Assembly: GCA_016800925.1 (NCBI GenBank)
Contig: JABCPU010000503.1
Coordinates: 1-45,566 of the forward strand
Direction: 5' to 3'
DNA length: 45,566 nt
Source of the DNA: Suillus spraguei
Lineage: Eukaryota > Basidiomycota > Agaricomycetes > Boletales > Suillaceae
Shown: piece after piece, positions 44,761 to 45,566 of the stretch
Layout: each line of letters starts with the position of its first letter
How positions within the stretch are numbered: position 1 is the stretch's first letter
Program-made: the position numbers and the translations under genes
The notes under the pieces: model-generated
The model's database searches: none
Seen by the model: only the letters and a program-made list of their open reading frames with translations
Told to the model about the DNA's origin: nothing

Positions 44761-44827
44761 GCTCTCCCGAAAATTACAATGTAATGCATTGACGAAGTAC
44801 CATTCATACCGACCTCTCAACTCAAAC

Positions 44828-45566
44828 ATGAAGCTCTCTCTTGTTCAGCGTGCTCGCATCCATCGTCGTTCTTGCCACAGCGTACCCCACGCAAGGGCCA
44901 CTGACATCGCGAAACGTTCCGGTAGTCTTCATATACGTTAACTCATTTATTATGCGGAGGTTGACAAGCGTAACTTTCTGCTAGATGAAGGGAAGCGCAG
45001 CGAACTTGATGCCGATCCACGTAGATTACAAGAAATTTCGGAGAGGGATGAGGGAAGCGCGATTGAGCTCGGACGCCGACCATCACAAGAAGCATCCAGA
45101 GGGATGACGATCATACAAAGAAGCATCCGAAGAGGGATGAGGAGAAGCGTGACGAGCTCGACGACGATCACCACAGGAAGGCACCCGAAGAGGGATGAGG
45201 GACGGGGAAGGGATGGGGAAGCGTGACGAGCTCGACGACGATCACAAAAAAGCACCGAAGAGGACGATGATCATCACAAGAAGCATCCGAAAGAGGGATG
45301 AGGGTAAGCGCGACGAGCTAGACGACGATCACCACAAGAAGCATCCGAGAGGGGATGAGCTCGACGGACGATTTCATCACAAAAAGCACCGAAGAGGGAT
45401 GAGGGAAGCGCGACGAGCTCGACATGATCACCACAAGAAGCATCCGAAGAGGGATGACGATCATCACAGAAGCACCCGGAGAGGATGAGGGGAAAGCGCG
45501 ACGAGCTCGATGATGATCACCACAAGAAGCATCCGAAGAGGGATGACGATTCATCACAAGAAGCAC
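44828..45566 (+). pseudogene. Kex2-site peptide precursor, copy 5, His-rich repeat array (runs off the window)
   Basis: The ATG and first codons match copy 1 (MKLSLV), but a 2-base deletion (GTCTTCAG to GTTCAG) shifts the frame within the signal peptide. From about 45040 to the window end the second exon has become a tandem array alternating a long unit (KRDEGKRDELDDDHHKKHP, 57 bp) with a short one (KRDDDHHKKHP, 33 bp), at least five pairs. Kex2 cleavage would release Asp/His-rich peptides of about 9-14 residues that could bind Cu or Zn. Single-base indels occur in almost every unit (for example AGGGAAGC versus AGGGGAAGC), so no single frame spans the array. Either the copy is decaying or the sequence has errors here. 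The 3' end is outside the window. Confidence 0.6.
45049..45566 (+). repeat. About 90-bp higher-order tandem repeat
   Basis: Alternating about 57-bp and about 33-bp units, both ending in CACAAGAAGCA(T/C)CC and starting GAAGAGGGATGA. The long unit carries GCGCGACGAGCTCGACGACG. The array continues past the window end. Confidence 0.85.

Noticed and set aside
45318..45566. Minus-strand open frame (hydrophobic, MLLVVI... repeats).
   Set aside because: Complement of the His/Asp-rich tandem repeat; the plus strand explains it through homology with the other peptide genes.

Overview
The window is nuclear DNA of a basidiomycete fungus, most likely a mushroom-forming agaricomycete. The evidence is dense 44-72 nt GT-AG introns, three complete multi-exon housekeeping-type genes, and a tandem array of fungal NLR genes. 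I cannot name a species. I saw no tRNA, rRNA or CRISPR.

Layout. (1) 1-6.9 kb is relic-rich: two decayed agaricomycete hypothetical genes, a Tc1/mariner transposase scrap, a triplet-repeat patch, and a 650-bp TA-flanked MITE-like element. (2) 6.9-13.9 kb is an ordinary block, all on the minus strand: a D-amino-acid oxidase (8 exons, 368 aa), a ferric-reductase-type transmembrane oxidoreductase (6 exons, 587 aa) and mitochondrial ribosomal protein uS4m (3 exons, 320 aa). All three models close in frame. (3) 14-45.6 kb is an accessory region built by repeated duplication. It carries four copies of a six-exon NLR gene (three intact, 973-975 aa; one frameshifted). Each has an N-terminal helical domain, an NB-ARC/NACHT-type ATPase and a TPR-like C-terminus. 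They start at 19226, 25053, 30905 and 38867, each behind a related ~0.5-0.7 kb leader and followed by a related 3' flank.

Interleaved with the NLR genes are five full or partial copies of a small secreted-peptide gene. These have a signal peptide and dibasic KR sites typical of Kex2-processed repeat precursors. The last copy, at the window edge, has expanded into a His/Asp-rich higher-order repeat. Three copies keep the same promoter (palindrome, TATA box, ATG at fixed spacing). A relic of a UstYa/DUF3328-family gene, with HQLHC and HC...C motifs, lies about 300 bp upstream of one of them. UstYa proteins modify Kex2-processed RiPP precursors (dikaritins).

Other passengers are an 824-bp Tc1/mariner element with a matching empty site elsewhere in the window, a convergent pair of small genes lodged between NLR2 and NLR3, and several decayed dispersed gene fragments. 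The main hypothesis is that secreted Kex2 peptides and NLR receptors with a putative death-effector N-terminus have been amplified together as one locus.
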